A stretch of 46,841 bases of DNA from Nostoc sp. FACHB-152 (GCF_014697475.1 NZ_JACJRV010000056.1:1-46841), one strand, 5' to 3'; shown: positions 16,466-25,791, counted from the first letter of the stretch. A program made the numbers and translations. Notes: generated by a model not told the origin, from the sequence alone.

Positions 16466-17665
16466 ATGCCCTACCTGAAAGCCAAAAATTTAACAGTATC
16501 CTCTAAACGGCTTAATGATGAATTAGAAAAAGTTAATCCTCACTTAATATATGTAGGGTGTAAAATCAACTTTCAGTCAGAATTGCATTTAGAAGATTAT
16601 ATTGAAGATAATTTCCAAAAAATATTTCCTGACTTAGCTTTAGTCAAGCGTCAGCATACCATTAAAATGCAACGATGTGATTTATTATGTTTTACTAAAT
16701 CAGGCAAGCAGCCAGTAATAATTGAGTTAAAGAATGAAGAGGATAGAGGTTTAGTCTCTCAGTTAACTCGTTATCGAAAAGCAATTTTGCAAGAGCAACC
16801 ATTTTCAGATATTATAGATTACTCTTTACCAGTAAAGTTAATAGCGGTAGCACCTGCTTTTCATGAAGATAACTATACAGATAAAGAAGCCTCAAAGTTT
16901 GAAGATGATATTTGCTTTCATGAGTTCACTATCAAAATACATGAGAACTCAGCCAAATTTCAAATATGTAGTAAAACTTATGATATTCCTTACCCTATCT
17001 TAGGTTTACCTGAGAGTCAAACAAGTTTTGAGTTATCCCAAATAAGTTTATCAATTTTTATTAGGAATTTTATAAGTAACTTACCTCTAGAGTATCGCCA
17101 GGATTTTACAGCTTTGCGAACATTATTAATGGCTCAACCAAAAGTGAAAGAAATGGTTAGTTCTACTTATAGAAAGGTACTATATGCAATTGGTGAGGGA
17201 GAAAATCATAAAAAATTAGCAGAAATAACCAATACTAGCAAAGGCGTTATATTGTTTTTGTGGTTGCCTACTCATGTTAAAACAAATATAAAAATACCTG
17301 TAGCACGATTTGGATTGGTCTTAGCTAAAGATAACAATCCTTTCTCAGAAAAATCCATTGTTGAATGGTTAGTATGTACTAAAACTAATGTTAATTTGAA
17401 AAATCAACCTAATAATAATAATCTCGGACTCTCATTTAATAGGCATGGTATGGCATTATGGACTAAAGCTAATCAATACCTATTTCAAGCTTCGTTAGGG
17501 TCACAAAATACGTTTCAGTTGTTGATATATCTTTTGAAAGGTATTAAACCACCAATTGATGAGGAAACTTTTACATGGTGGAATTCATATAAAAGTAAAA
17601 CTCCAGAGAATTTAGGTTGGTATATTGATTTAGCTATAAAAACTTGGAACTACAGTCTTAAATAG
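16466..17665 (+). CDS. PD-(D/E)XK nuclease-like protein (NucS/DUF91-type N-terminus)
   Basis: 399 residues. The N-terminal domain reads RCDLLCF (Asp72) then PVIIELKNE (Glu87-x-Lys89), with an upstream LHLEDYIEDNF helix; this is the active-site order of PD-(D/E)XK nucleases such as NucS. The C-terminal 250 residues are unrecognised and could provide DNA or protein binding. It is in the same orientation as, and 35 bp after, the PspA-like gene. A membrane sensor paired with a nuclease is a reasonable, untested reading. Confidence 0.65.
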   Translation: MPYLKAKNLTVSSKRLNDELEKVNPHLIYVGCKINFQSELHLEDYIEDNFQKIFPDLALVKRQHTIKMQRCDLLCFTKSGKQPVIIELKNEEDRGLVSQLTRYRKAILQEQPFSDIIDYSLPVKLIAVAPAFHEDNYTDKEASKFEDDICFHEFTIKIHENSAKFQICSKTYDIPYPILGLPESQTSFELSQISLSIFIRNFISNLPLEYRQDFTALRTLLMAQPKVKEMVSSTYRKVLYAIGEGENHKKLAEITNTSKGVILFLWLPTHVKTNIKIPVARFGLVLAKDNNPFSEKSIVEWLVCTKTNVNLKNQPNNNNLGLSFNRHGMALWTKANQYLFQASLGSQNTFQLLIYLLKGIKPPIDEETFTWWNSYKSKTPENLGWYIDLAIKTWNYSLK

Positions 17666-17738
17666 TTATTCAAATTGGTGTTGAGCCGGGATATGTGTAA
17701 TTTTATGCAAGATGCCCTGAAAACTCTCACCATATAAG

Positions 17739-18116
17739 TTAATCCCACCAAGCATACAACTGTTGAGAATTAATCTCTAACTCATCGCAACCCCAGACAA
17801 ATTTTACAAATTCACCTACGAAGTCTAAATCCTTTACCCCTTTAACTGTAATTGCATCAATCACCAAATCTGGGCTTTCTGTGTCATTAAAAACTACACC
17901 ATCAAAAATTGCTGTTGCTTCTATACTCTTGCAACGTTGCCCAAATTCAATAAATGAACCAACTCTTGGAGCAGCATTAAAATTAGCATTTAGTGTAGTG
18001 TAGCCTTCTTGAAGCACTTGCTCCAATGATGACAAAGATAAACCCCGAAATTTGATTGCGTTAGGAGTATATTCAGTAATTGAGTTACCTAAAATTTCTT
18101 CAATACGTTGAACCAT
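17739..18116 (-). CDS. Hypothetical protein, 125 aa
   Basis: I chose the ATG at 18116 (MVQRIEEILGNSITEYTPNA); an upstream TTG would add 19 residues. It is acidic with mixed strands and helices, has no membrane segment, and ends in Trp-Trp-Asp. It is convergent with the nuclease gene at 16466 and precedes mcrC on the minus strand in map order, but is separated from it by 154 bases. Function unknown. Confidence 0.45.
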   Translation of the reverse strand: MVQRIEEILGNSITEYTPNAIKFRGLSLSSLEQVLQEGYTTLNANFNAAPRVGSFIEFGQRCKSIEATAIFDGVVFNDTESPDLVIDAITVKGVKDLDFVGEFVKFVWGCDELEINSQQLYAWWD

Positions 18117-18270
18117 ATATTTATATCCAGATTTAATGGACTGACACACATATATTTTTAAATAACTAAGCAACCTACATTCATAGGCTTTTAAAGCCTC
18201 TCTGCTTGCAGGGAAGAGGTTTGTAAAACGATTGAGAGCTTTTTGAGCAGTTTTATAGCCAGGAGCTTGC

Positions 18271-19491
18271 TTACCTAACTTCAGTTCCCAGTAAATCCTG
18301 TAAAAACCGATAACCTGCCTGCTCCAAATCCCCTACAAGAGAAAAAGTCAAGCTGCGAATTTGGATATTACCAACTTTGATATTCAACGGTTCTGCTAAG
18401 GGCACTGGATAAATTAGAATTGCCTCTTGACACCCTTTTGCTTCCGCATAGGCGACCATTTGGTTAATATCAGCTGTCGTTGGCTTAGAGGCAGCTTTAT
18501 ACTTGGTATCTAACACATATCTGGCTAGCCCTGTTGCCATATCATAGAGTATCAAGTCAATGTCAAAGTATAATGCTTTACACTGCCCCAAGTATACTCT
18601 TTCTTGGGATTGGATATCTAACGCAAGTGTTAGCAGTACCGTTTCCCGATGAGCTTTCAGCCACTCTGCCACAAAGCATTCGTAGAGTTGTGACATATTA
18701 ACCAAAAAGGGCAACGTCGCGTGTGTACCTGTTTTATGACTAGGTGCAATCTGTTCCAAAAAGAAGCGGCAAAGTGCATGTAGGGGGCGATAATCCTCAT
18801 TCAGACGGTTGTACTGTCGTCCTACACAAGTTCTGGGATTACATGGTTGCAATGTTACAAATCCCTGTAGTAGATGATACGCGCGGCGCACCGTTGGCAT
18901 TACCCGTTCCGTACACAAACCGCTACGGGCAATACACCAGAGTGTCCAAGCAAGAATTTGATTCTCTTCAACGTCTGCTGTATGTTCTTCATAATGGCAC
19001 TGGATTTTAGTGTCCCACGGTCGAGTGACAAGAAGCCGTACATCAATACGTCCCCGAACATAAGGCAAATGTTCTGTGTTGGGGATGTAGGCGCAGTAGA
19101 AACCCTGGCGACCTCGGTTGAGAATGCGACGGGCTAAAATATCAGCCAGCCGTTCATAAAATTCTAAGAGCGTTTGACAATCAACCAGTCCTGACAAAAA
19201 GCGAAAACTTTTGAGGTCATAGGCATACTCCAGCATTCGCAGAAGATTACCTAGCTTGACTTTCGGGTGCAGGGCAATGTGAAAATCACTAGTTAAGGGA
19301 ATGTGACCAACCCATCCTTGGGCAGTTAGTCGCCAGCGATCGCCTGTTTTTGGAGAAGGGAAATCTATACTCACTTGAGTATCGTAGTCACGCCACAACA
19401 TTTCTCCAACTGCATCGGGAAATAGCGATCGCGGTAATAATTTGGGAACGTATTCAGTTAATTCTATTATCTGTGGTGATGTTACACTCAT
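18271..19491 (-). CDS. mcrC: McrC-like nuclease subunit of a type IV restriction system
   Basis: 406 residues, overlapping the mcrB stop by 4 nt. The N-terminal half matches the McrC beta-rich domain (HIALHPKVKLGNLLRMLEYA at about 71-90). The catalytic PD-(D/E)XK core is DIDLILYD (Asp310/Asp312) with LDTKYK (Asp328-Thr-Lys330). McrC supplies the cutting activity when McrB translocates on modified DNA. It is the last gene of a four-gene minus-strand operon with McrB, ASCH and GNAT-PIN proteins. Confidence 0.85.
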   Translation of the reverse strand: MSVTSPQIIELTEYVPKLLPRSLFPDAVGEMLWRDYDTQVSIDFPSPKTGDRWRLTAQGWVGHIPLTSDFHIALHPKVKLGNLLRMLEYAYDLKSFRFLSGLVDCQTLLEFYERLADILARRILNRGRQGFYCAYIPNTEHLPYVRGRIDVRLLVTRPWDTKIQCHYEEHTADVEENQILAWTLWCIARSGLCTERVMPTVRRAYHLLQGFVTLQPCNPRTCVGRQYNRLNEDYRPLHALCRFFLEQIAPSHKTGTHATLPFLVNMSQLYECFVAEWLKAHRETVLLTLALDIQSQERVYLGQCKALYFDIDLILYDMATGLARYVLDTKYKAASKPTTADINQMVAYAEAKGCQEAILIYPVPLAEPLNIKVGNIQIRSLTFSLVGDLEQAGYRFLQDLLGTEVR

Positions 19492-21119
19492 GGGTCAATT
19501 TGCTTCTTGACTTCGTTCCAGCGAAACTGATCTACTTTACTGGGTTGGTCAAAAAAATATTCTTCCAAATACGGCTCAATCTCCAGTTGCCAAACACTGT
19601 CAATCTGGTCAGCTAGGTTGCTTAAAAGAAAGAAGCTAATACCCACTTCGTTGTGAGGATTACCAATTGCCTGGTTCAACTTCATCAGCGTTTTAATCAA
19701 CTTTTCTATTGGAAAATCAGTATTTGAGTGATATTGGTGGAGAATCTTATAGTTTGGGTAGAGAGGAATAAAGGCAAAGCGGCGACGGATGGCATGATCC
19801 ACTAATGCAATTGAGCGATCTGCTGTGTTCATTGTGCCAATAATTCGTACATTGCTGGGAATGCTGAATACCTCACCTGCTGCCAAAGGCATTTTTTCGT
19901 CACGATACTCCAACAGATACATCAACTCACCAAAGACGCGGGCAACATTGGCACGATTGATTTCATCTATAATCAGTACGCATATATTCTGGCGACGACA
20001 TGCCTCTTCACAAAAATTAAGAAACCGTCCATTAACCAGTGGATAATCTAGTTCTCCATCTATTCGTTGTGGGCGAATTCCTTGTATGAAGTCTTCATAA
20101 GTATAGGCTGGGTGGAACTGGACAATATCCACAAAACCATCACTGCCACCAGTCAGATATTGAGCCAATTTTTTGGCAACATATGTTTTACCTGTGCCTG
20201 GAGATCCGTAAAATATTGCCTGCTTTTTACGCTCTATTGCCTTTAACCAGTTTGAAAGTGTCTCCTCTTCTATTCCAGTATCCAATGCACATTGACTTAG
20301 AGAATATTCTGGCTGCATTTCTATTGCTTCAACATCATGAGGGATTTCACTAAACTCATCTATTGGGGAAAGTTTCTGTCCTGAAAAATCATATTTTTTA
20401 ACAGCAACTAGCCAATGACAGAACATATCGAATAAGTCATCGTCTCGCATAGATGGTACACCAGTCTGACGCATATCAGGAGCTAATTCTTGAATTAATT
20501 TTTGTCCTGTTGCGTTAACTGCTGGATAATCTATCAGCTTCTGACTATAAGATTTCCCTGTAAAGTAATTGATAACCTGTCGTGATTTGTTATTAATTAG
20601 TAAAAAGTCATCTGGTCGGAGTGCATTCAGGATAGGTGTGAGCATTCCTGTTTGTAAGCCTTTGGTATAAGGTAATTTTGAGAAATTCTTACAAGCCTCT
20701 CCCAACTCAGTAGGGTTTTGATTACATTGACGGACGAAATTAAAAATGGCTTGAGATATATTTGGCCAGTCTTCTGATTTTGTCCAACGCGCACCTTCAA
20801 ACCACATCTTAATGTCTTTGTCGATCGCTGGGGCATGATGTATCCAGACATTTCTTTGACTGTTGTTAGCCGTGGGCGCGTAGGGGAGAAGTTGTAGTAG
20901 AACTACCTCGGTTATATCTTCTCCAGACTCGTAGTCCGAAGAGATCGCTTGAAAATTCTCTTTACCTTTCTGACGCTGCTCATGGTAAACCTTCTGATGA
21001 CGCAATCCAGCCTGAGTATAAGGATAAGAGCTAATAAATTCTTTAAATAACTTTATAAATTCGTTATTTTTCGCTAATATAAAAACTTGTCTGTTATTAT
21101 GTAGTTTTTTTGTACTCAT
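19488..21119 (-). CDS. mcrB: McrB-like AAA+ GTPase of a type IV restriction system
   Basis: 543 residues. The AAA+ motor has Walker A GSPGTGKT (305-312), Walker B VLIIDEINRANV (about 381-392) and the McrB signature MNTADRS (430-436). The N-terminal 250 residues form a recognition domain unlike the E. coli one and may read a different modification. McrB hexamers use GTP to translocate and activate McrC. The upstream ASCH-domain and GNAT-PIN genes on the same strand suggest that sensing and effector functions have been added. Confidence 0.85.
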   Translation of the reverse strand: MSTKKLHNNRQVFILAKNNEFIKLFKEFISSYPYTQAGLRHQKVYHEQRQKGKENFQAISSDYESGEDITEVVLLQLLPYAPTANNSQRNVWIHHAPAIDKDIKMWFEGARWTKSEDWPNISQAIFNFVRQCNQNPTELGEACKNFSKLPYTKGLQTGMLTPILNALRPDDFLLINNKSRQVINYFTGKSYSQKLIDYPAVNATGQKLIQELAPDMRQTGVPSMRDDDLFDMFCHWLVAVKKYDFSGQKLSPIDEFSEIPHDVEAIEMQPEYSLSQCALDTGIEEETLSNWLKAIERKKQAIFYGSPGTGKTYVAKKLAQYLTGGSDGFVDIVQFHPAYTYEDFIQGIRPQRIDGELDYPLVNGRFLNFCEEACRRQNICVLIIDEINRANVARVFGELMYLLEYRDEKMPLAAGEVFSIPSNVRIIGTMNTADRSIALVDHAIRRRFAFIPLYPNYKILHQYHSNTDFPIEKLIKTLMKLNQAIGNPHNEVGISFFLLSNLADQIDSVWQLEIEPYLEEYFFDQPSKVDQFRWNEVKKQIDP

Positions 21120-21170
21120 CTAGTTATCGCTCATACAATAGCACGGGAGCATAGCTCTTAATCTTTAATA

Positions 21171-21644
21171 TTAGTTATTTGCCATCTTTGAAGTATTTTC
21201 CCCTCCTAACAGCATAATAGTTTCATATTCTTCCTCATTAAGATAACGATAGCTTTGGGGTGGACGTAAGTAAGATATTTTATCTTTTAACCGATTTAAT
21301 TCAATCGGGGTTTCAAATTTTTTCGCATTTATAAAATAAATTCCTACAGCAATTGATGCACCTTCATAATATTTATAAAAATCTTTGCGCTTGATGCCAG
21401 CATGGTCTTTAACTTGTTTCCATAATTCTTTTAAGTCATTTTTTGAAGCTGATTTTTCAATAACAAAATCTACTTCAAAAAAGCCTATAAAAGTTTTTTT
21501 TGGAGATGATACATATACAAAAACAATATCTCCTGTTTTTACACGAGTTCGTACCCTACGTAATTCCACTTTTTTTGTTCGGTCTTCAAAAATTTTATTG
21601 GCATACTCAGGTTTAACTGAAATTAATAGTATGTGACATGGCAT
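21171..21644 (-). CDS. ASCH-domain protein (PUA-like, RNA or modified-base binding)
   Basis: 157 residues. The opening ILLISVKPEYANKIFEDR, then KKVELRR and GDIVFVYVSSP, is the ASCH fold pattern, and YLRPPQSYRYL occurs near the end. ASCH domains are PUA relatives that bind RNA or modified nucleotides. Genes on both sides are co-oriented with short gaps (51 and 21 bases), so it belongs to the McrBC operon. A role in recognising modified bases for McrBC is inference. Confidence 0.75.
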   Translation of the reverse strand: MPCHILLISVKPEYANKIFEDRTKKVELRRVRTRVKTGDIVFVYVSSPKKTFIGFFEVDFVIEKSASKNDLKELWKQVKDHAGIKRKDFYKYYEGASIAVGIYFINAKKFETPIELNRLKDKISYLRPPQSYRYLNEEEYETIMLLGGENTSKMANN

Positions 21645-21665
21645 GACAATTTCTTACATGGAATA

Positions 21666-23795
21666 TTATTTAGTTCCTAAATTATACAATTTTATAAATG
21701 ATTCGGTATTAATTTTATAAGGTGAAATAAGCAATAAATTATCTTTATTCAAAATTTGCTGTAATTCTTGAAAATATATAGGATTCTTAAATAATTCTGT
21801 ATCACTAAATCGAATTGCCATAATATTAGCACTTTTATCTTTGTGTATATTTTCAACATTATTTTCGTTGTAAACTCCTAATCTTTGAAAACGTCGGTAA
21901 AGTTCTTTAGATTTACCTATAATTACTTCATCTACATAAGAACAAGCACCAATATAACCGACATCCTGAAAACCTTTACCTTGACCTTCACCTTGAGTTT
22001 CGCTCACATACCAAAGAATTCGACAAGGAGCATTTAAACCTCTAGAGTTTTGTATGGCTCGATAGTAAACTGCTTCACGATTGAATGCTAATTCTGGTTT
22101 AGAGCCAAATTCTGGCAAAGCAAGCATTTGCTTTCCTAAATGTTCATCAAATAAATAGGAAGCCCATCTTGGTTGAATCGGGATAATAAATGTAGTAAGT
22201 TCAGAATCAGTAATTTTTGCAGGAAACAGAAATCGTTCGATATCAACTGATAACTGAGCATCTAGAACTGTGCTTTCCTTATTAAGGTTCTTAGCAATTT
22301 CCTTAATAAAATTATATTCTTCACCAAATTCAGTAGCTAAATTAGTCAGATTATTGGATAATTCCACACAACTCTGTGTAACTGACAGATTTGCTTTTAA
22401 CCACCCATTATTTACTTTAACAAATACATCTTCTTGAATAGCTTCAATAACAGTTTCTTCTGGATATTTGTCAGTAATTCTTGTGAAATATCGCTGGTCA
22501 TGCGCTGATTTTAATATAGATTTAAAAAGTATGTGTCGTGCAAGTGTAGACGAAAGATTATGATTACCGACTCGAATTATTGGAATTTCTAGTTCCTTAT
22601 TTTTCTGCTTTCCATACACAATTAAAGCAAGCGGAACATTATTTGACTCTCTCACTAAAATACATTCAAATTTATCATATTCTGTCAAATAACGTCGGAG
22701 TTCTTGCTGAAATGCTGTTTTGTTTTCTTTTAATTTATAATTGTGGAAATAATTTGCTAAAAAGTCTTCCTGCCCACGTTTTACCTGTATTTGTTCTAAG
22801 TGTGTACCAGAAAAACGTACAGGTTGATAGTCAGGTTTATCGCGGAGTTCATCTAGCCGATTTATAAGTTCTTCAGGTTGAATAACAGATAATTTAAAAT
22901 TTCCATAGATTATATCGGCTAAATCTAAAAATTGCTTATCTCTACTTAAAAACACATGAGATTCCGAGGCTATACTCCTGGCAATATAACGTAATTTATC
23001 TTCATCAATTACAAAATTATTTTTCTTGGTTATTTTTTGCAAAATATTTAAATTATCGTCTAATTTCTGAACATCGCCAGGTAAGCAAGTAAAAGATTGG
23101 GCAAAATAATTCTGACTATCTCTCTCTTGACTATTGTCAATTCGATTGATTTGATTAAATATTTCATCATTAATGCACAAATCTAATTCACTCTGCACCC
23201 AGTCAGCTAATAATATATTTTCCTCATCACTATTAATATTTTCATCATTTTCATCCATATATAAATCCAAGAAGATATCAGGAGCAATCATTACACACAA
23301 CTTAGACTCAAGTTGTTGTTTAATCATTGTGGACAACAGAGGAAGAGGATTGTGTTCTAACACCCAAACAGTAAGTTTCTTATTTTTAGCCTTGGCTTCT
23401 ACATCGCAGGTGGCAATAAAACCAAAGCTCGACCACATCCCTTGTAGGTTATAATCTCGACGGCACTTTAGCTTAATTCCGCGAGAAGATTTTGTTATTT
23501 GTTTAAGGTGATCTACAAGTTGTTTAGCTACTCCCTTACCCCGACATGAAGGATCGATACACAGATGAGTGATAGTAAACCAATCCCGTGAATGTCGATA
23601 TAAAAGGTAACCTACACAGACTCCTTCAGAATCAAGTGCAACAAGAATTTGACGGCACGCTGCTCGTTCCTCAAATGCTCCTTTGGGCAAGTTACCAAGT
23701 GTTTTTGAGTTAGCTCGCCACAATTTTCTGACTGTTTCTAGGTGTGGGGAATGATTATCTATCGCTTCAATTTTGAACTGTGCGTCAATTTTCAC
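21666..23795 (-). CDS. Multidomain GNAT - PIN - GNAT-like - PUA/ASCH-like protein
   Basis: 709 residues with a GTG start (AAGG 9 nt upstream). Residues about 1-150 are a GNAT acetyltransferase (LCIDPSCRGKGVAKQLVDHL at about 76-95). Residues about 165-330 look like a PIN nuclease: acidic residues in MIAPDIFLDLYMDE, then VFLSRDKQFLDLADII. About 365-480 resembles a second GNAT fold. About 535-700 has PUA/ASCH-like strands (FIIPIQPRWASYLFD, DVGYIGACSYVDEVII). PIN domains cut RNA and GNAT enzymes modify tRNA or proteins in many toxins. As the first gene of the McrBC operon it may be a second effector. Confidence 0.65.
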   Translation of the reverse strand: MKIDAQFKIEAIDNHSPHLETVRKLWRANSKTLGNLPKGAFEERAACRQILVALDSEGVCVGYLLYRHSRDWFTITHLCIDPSCRGKGVAKQLVDHLKQITKSSRGIKLKCRRDYNLQGMWSSFGFIATCDVEAKAKNKKLTVWVLEHNPLPLLSTMIKQQLESKLCVMIAPDIFLDLYMDENDENINSDEENILLADWVQSELDLCINDEIFNQINRIDNSQERDSQNYFAQSFTCLPGDVQKLDDNLNILQKITKKNNFVIDEDKLRYIARSIASESHVFLSRDKQFLDLADIIYGNFKLSVIQPEELINRLDELRDKPDYQPVRFSGTHLEQIQVKRGQEDFLANYFHNYKLKENKTAFQQELRRYLTEYDKFECILVRESNNVPLALIVYGKQKNKELEIPIIRVGNHNLSSTLARHILFKSILKSAHDQRYFTRITDKYPEETVIEAIQEDVFVKVNNGWLKANLSVTQSCVELSNNLTNLATEFGEEYNFIKEIAKNLNKESTVLDAQLSVDIERFLFPAKITDSELTTFIIPIQPRWASYLFDEHLGKQMLALPEFGSKPELAFNREAVYYRAIQNSRGLNAPCRILWYVSETQGEGQGKGFQDVGYIGACSYVDEVIIGKSKELYRRFQRLGVYNENNVENIHKDKSANIMAIRFSDTELFKNPIYFQELQQILNKDNLLLISPYKINTESFIKLYNLGTK

Positions 23796-23990
23796 TTTTT
23801 GGTTACCTTTTCTAATTTCATAGTTACTTTTTTGGGTTCTTTAGTAGCAAATTTGTCACTTTGTCAATCCTGTGAGGTAGCTGGGGCAGAGAAAGATTTA
23901 AAAACGACAATTTTACTCAGAAGCATTTATATTTTCATCGGGTAATTTATTTGTATAAATATATACTTATTTTAAATCTTTAACCTTAAC

Positions 23991-24075
23991 TTCCCCAGAT
24001 CCAAGAGCTTCACCAACCCCGCCCGAAGGGCTTTCTCCCCCAGCCTTAAGGGTTTCCCCAGATCCAAGAGCCTCA
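23991..24075. repeat. Direct repeat pair in a 546-bp intergenic region
   Basis: TTCCCCAGATCCAAGAGC recurs at 23991 and 24054, each followed by a C/T-variant of TCA. GCCCGAAGGGC lies between them. The region 23796-24341 shows no gene; apart from these repeats it holds the hairpin at 24142 and the first 8-bp array at 24313. Confidence 0.5.
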
Positions 24076-24141
24076 ATCACGCAGGAAAGGTTAACAGCAT
24101 TGGCTCTCGAAAGCATTACTATAGCTTGATTGTTGCAACTC

Positions 24142-24190
24142 AAGTAAGAAATTCCCGTCTCAAATTTCTTACTTTGAGGTTTTTTATACC
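24142..24190 (+). terminator. Rho-independent terminator with no gene in front of it
   Basis: AAGTAAGAAATT (24142-24153) and AATTTCTTACTT (24163-24174) are exact complements, extended by CTC/GAG, and are followed by GGTTTTTTATACC on the plus strand. No plus-strand protein gene lies upstream as far back as 17665, so a small RNA ending here is possible. Confidence 0.6.
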
Positions 24191-24312
24191 TTTTTTACCA
24201 TCTGCTGGCTGCATCTAGGCGATCGCTCCAAGTTCAAGTTGAACTTGTCCCTTCCTCTTGTTCCAGTAACACTTGTTTTCCTATGCCATAACTAAATCAC
24301 TGATAAACTTAA

Positions 24313-24336
24313 TGCAGTAATGCAGTGATGCAGTAA
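24313..24336. repeat. Three tandem 8-bp repeats TGCAGT(A/G)A (centromere/operator array 1)
   Basis: TGCAGTAA, TGCAGTGA, TGCAGTAA are head to tail with no gap, ending 5 bases before the VOC gene start. The same word recurs before and after the parA operon (24723, 25792). Confidence 0.75.
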
Positions 24337-24341
24337 AATTA

Positions 24342-24707
24342 ATGTCTCACCCTGAGTTAAGTCTGATAGTTTTAAGAACTGGTGATGTTCTGAGTACATT
24401 ATTTTTTTACAGAGCTTTGGGACTGAGGTTTGAGCAAGAGTGTCACGGTCAGGGGTTGATTCATTATGCTTGTACGTTAGGCACAAGTACAATCGAAATT
24501 TATCCAGGAACCGAGGGATCTGCACCCCAACCCGTACAAGGTGGTGCAACTATGCTTATTTTTCGGGTATCCTCCATTGATCATGTACTTACTCAACTTC
24601 AAGAAATTAGCGATACTGTATTACCTACTATCCATTCCAGTCGGTGGGGTCGTCGGGTGGTGCTAACTGATCCTGACGGTCGGAAGGTCGAGCTTACAGA
24701 ACTATGA
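24342..24707 (+). CDS. Glyoxalase/VOC-superfamily protein in the partition locus
   Basis: 121 residues. LSLIVLRTGDVLSTLFFYRA and LGLRFEQECH form the first beta-alpha-beta-beta-beta unit, and VVLTDPDGRKVELTEL the last, as in VOC-fold proteins (glyoxalase, antibiotic-binding, dioxygenase). It starts directly after one 8-bp repeat array and is followed by a second array and parA, so it is probably under the same control. The metal-binding residues are not all obvious, so the substrate is unknown. Confidence 0.7.
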   Translation: MSHPELSLIVLRTGDVLSTLFFYRALGLRFEQECHGQGLIHYACTLGTSTIEIYPGTEGSAPQPVQGGATMLIFRVSSIDHVLTQLQEISDTVLPTIHSSRWGRRVVLTDPDGRKVELTEL

Positions 24708-24722
24708 TATTTTTTTCATTAA

Positions 24723-24738
24723 TGCAGTAATGCAGTAA
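24723..24738. repeat. Two tandem 8-bp repeats TGCAGTAA (array 2, parA promoter region)
   Basis: Two perfect copies lie 11 bases before the parA ATG, with a degenerate GTCAGTAA overlapping the start. The position suits autorepression by the RHH partner of ParA. Confidence 0.7.
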
Positions 24739-24748
24739 TTAAGTAAGT

Positions 24749-25393
24749 ATGTCAGTAATTGCGTTTATCAATCAAAAAGGTGGTTGTTCCAAGTCAACAT
24801 CTGCTGTACACATCAGCTGTTGGTTATCTCGCAAGGGGCACAAAGTTCACTTGCTAGATGCCGATGCCCAGCGTAGTAGTTCCATTTGGCTCCAGTCGAT
24901 GGAAGGTGGCGAGATTCCTACTACTGTACTGCAATCACCCGATGAACTCTTAGAGCAAATCCCAGAATTAGCGCAAAAGTGTGATTATCTGATTGTGGAT
25001 GGGCCAGCTGGTTTATCTGAAGCTAGCAGGGCGATATTATTCAGGACTGACCTAGCTGTGGTTCCCTGTCAGCCCACAGGTCTAGACCTACAATCTGCTA
25101 GTGATGCTGTTCGCCTGATTAAACAAGCTCAGTCAGTGCGTGGTGGTGCGCCCAAAGCAGCAATATTTGTTAGCCGTGCTGTCAAAGGGACAAAATTACT
25201 CGATGAAGCGATCGCACTGTTATCTAAAACAAAAGAGGTAACGGTGCTGAAAACGGTGATTCACCAAAAACAAGCGATCGCTGACACCTTTGGTCAAGCT
25301 GCAACCATTTGGGATTTATCAGGCCGTCCAGCAGCAGAATCAGGGCGGGAATATGAGCGACTATTTAAAGAAATTTTGGGGATGCTCAAATGA
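24749..25393 (+). CDS. parA: ParA-family partition ATPase (short, type Ib-like)
   Basis: 214 residues. It has the deviant Walker A NQKGGCSKST (about 8-17), the A-prime motif LLDADAQRSSS (about 35-45) and Walker B LIVDGPAG (about 79-86). The lack of an N-terminal HTH and the small size mark the type Ib group, whose partner is a ribbon-helix-helix protein. ParA dimers coat the nucleoid and position plasmids. It overlaps the next gene by 4 nt. Confidence 0.9.
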   Translation: MSVIAFINQKGGCSKSTSAVHISCWLSRKGHKVHLLDADAQRSSSIWLQSMEGGEIPTTVLQSPDELLEQIPELAQKCDYLIVDGPAGLSEASRAILFRTDLAVVPCQPTGLDLQSASDAVRLIKQAQSVRGGAPKAAIFVSRAVKGTKLLDEAIALLSKTKEVTVLKTVIHQKQAIADTFGQAATIWDLSGRPAAESGREYERLFKEILGMLK

Positions 25394-25791
25394 CTAAAAA
25401 ACGAAAATCCCTGGATGATGCCCTGGCGCGTGAGTTTGTTTATGGTGAGTCAGCTACAAAGGAAACTCTCCCACCGCAAGTGAACGCGAACCTGGAAGAT
25501 GAGAAGGATGAGGAGCCAGCACCAGAACAACCAACAACTCAAAACCAAACTCAGCCAGAAGTGCAACCCCAGCCTACACCTACACCTACACATACACCTC
25601 AAGCAACCAAGCCTAGTATTATGTCCCAACTCCAGCCAGCCACTCCCAAGGAACCAACAATTAGACTAACTGTGGATTTAACTGAGTCAATGCACCGTAA
25701 GCTGTCTGTATTGGCGGCGAAGACAGGTAGGAAAAAGGTTGAAATTGTGCGGTTTCTGCTGGATGAAGCACTGAAAGAAGTTGAAGAGTAA
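25390..25791 (+). CDS. Ribbon-helix-helix partner of ParA (centromere-binding protein)
   Basis: 133 residues, coupled to parA by ATGA. The N-terminal 90 residues are disordered and Pro/Gln/Thr rich, ideal for contacting ParA. The C-terminal 45 (IRLTVDLTESMHRKLSVLAA then a second helix) are a typical RHH domain. Such proteins bind tandem short repeats, here the 8-bp TGCAGTAA arrays at 24313, 24723 and 25792, both to segregate the plasmid and to repress the operon. The stop codon overlaps the first base of the third array. Confidence 0.8.
   Translation: MTKKRKSLDDALAREFVYGESATKETLPPQVNANLEDEKDEEPAPEQPTTQNQTQPEVQPQPTPTPTHTPQATKPSIMSQLQPATPKEPTIRLTVDLTESMHRKLSVLAAKTGRKKVEIVRFLLDEALKEVEE

Noticed and set aside
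24313-24336. CRISPR-like repeats near parA
   Set aside because: The 8-bp units are head to tail without spacers and recur only around the partition operon, which fits RHH-protein binding sites.
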